Below, one piece after another: positions 63,683 through 64,000 of a stretch of DNA of 64,000 bases. The stretch lies in contig JAEHOE010000028.1 in assembly GCA_016858145.1 (NCBI GenBank), positions 682,001 to 746,000 on the forward strand, in the 5' to 3' direction. Numbering within the stretch: position 1 is the first letter of the stretch; each line of letters starts with the position of its first letter. Made by a program: the position numbers and the translations under genes. The DNA is from Edaphochlamys debaryana (Eukaryota; Chlorophyta; Chlorophyceae; Chlamydomonadales). The notes beneath the pieces were generated by a model. The model saw only the letters and a program-made list of their open reading frames with translations, was not told the DNA's origin and ran no database searches.

Positions 63683-64000
63683 CGCTCAAGTCAGTCCTCC
63701 GTTGGCGTGCTCCCCCCAGCCTGCTCTTCTACCTCAGCCTCCGCAGCACAGCCGCTGGCATCCTCCTCCACGCCTCCTCCGCCCTCCTCCTCAGCCACAG
63801 CCCGGCCACCGCAGCCCCTGAGCCCGTATTGCAGTCCGTGCCCTCAGTCCGTGCCCTAAGCTCAGTTCTCAGCTCTCCCTCAAGCCCCGTCTCCTTCCTC
63901 GGACCTCCAGCCAGGCCCTCCCTCATTTGGTGCCGTGTCTGGGCTGCCATTCCGCACCGCCCTCACCCTCGCATCCCCCCCTTCACCCTCTTGTGTGCGG

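Larger units (their letters stand above)
61648..64000. other. Non-coding end of the window
   Basis: Visibly less GC-rich than the rest, and without any exon I can support. It includes a 15-bp tandem pair GTTCTGGGCATCGC (62613-62642), CCCCGAT repeats near 62763-62788, a GGACTAGTCC palindrome near 62212, and two short dispersed repeat pairs. The promoter of gene B lies at the left edge. Confidence 0.4.

Noticed and set aside
1..64000. CRISPR arrays, rRNA, prokaryotic operons or ribosome-binding sites
   Set aside because: Intron-rich eukaryotic genes throughout; the tandem repeats seen are minisatellites, not repeat-spacer arrays.

Overview
The window looks like nuclear DNA of a volvocine green alga (Chlamydomonas/Gonium/Volvox group). 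It is very GC-rich. Its genes are split by many short introns with gt...ag ends and G-rich 5' parts, coding sequence is rich in Ala and Gly, and the gene set fits: plastid ATP sulfurylase, a plant-type DEG family member, F-box/ankyrin and BTB/BACK proteins of the algal type, and EGF-exostosin glycosyltransferases. I cannot name the species. I rebuilt exons by eye from homology, reading phase and splice consensus, so exon edges are good to about 2 bases.

Layout. 0-3.2 kb holds no gene I can support, only a copy of a dispersed repeat. 3.25-4.58 kb (-) is a gene of an unnamed paralog family. 5.76-7.72 kb (-) is an F-box/ankyrin gene with an in-frame stop. 8.42-10.74 kb (-) is a BTB-BACK gene. 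11.63-19.40 kb (-) is COG3, a Golgi tethering-complex subunit (5' end not found). 21.64-27.42 kb (+) is a DEG-type protease homolog that has lost all three catalytic residues (5' end not found). 27.79-29.29 kb (+) is the second member of the unnamed family. 30.51-36.43 kb (-) is TEL2/TELO2. 38.17-40.36 kb (-) is an alpha/beta hydrolase, divergent from a small coiled-coil gene at 40.55-41.09 kb (+). 43.73-46.60 kb (-) is plastid ATP sulfurylase, divergent from a UPF0426 plastid protein gene at 46.76-47.55 kb (+). 49.22-54.56 kb and 55.68-61.65 kb (-) are two tandem EGF-exostosin (GT47-like) genes. 62-64 kb is non-coding as far as I can see.

Most genes are unrelated housekeeping or regulatory genes. 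The local groupings are two head-to-head pairs separated by less than 200 bp, one tandem duplicate pair, and one inverted paralog pair about 23 kb apart.

The most unusual signals are: (1) the pseudoprotease; (2) repeated copies of exon edges with their splice sites inside introns of the neighbouring COG3 and DEG genes, at least six independent places; (3) an identical reading-frame offset shared by both members of the unnamed family; (4) a stop codon in the F-box/ankyrin gene exactly where relatives are expected to carry Trp; (5) patchwork sequence identity between the two exostosin genes, with GC-AG introns kept in both.
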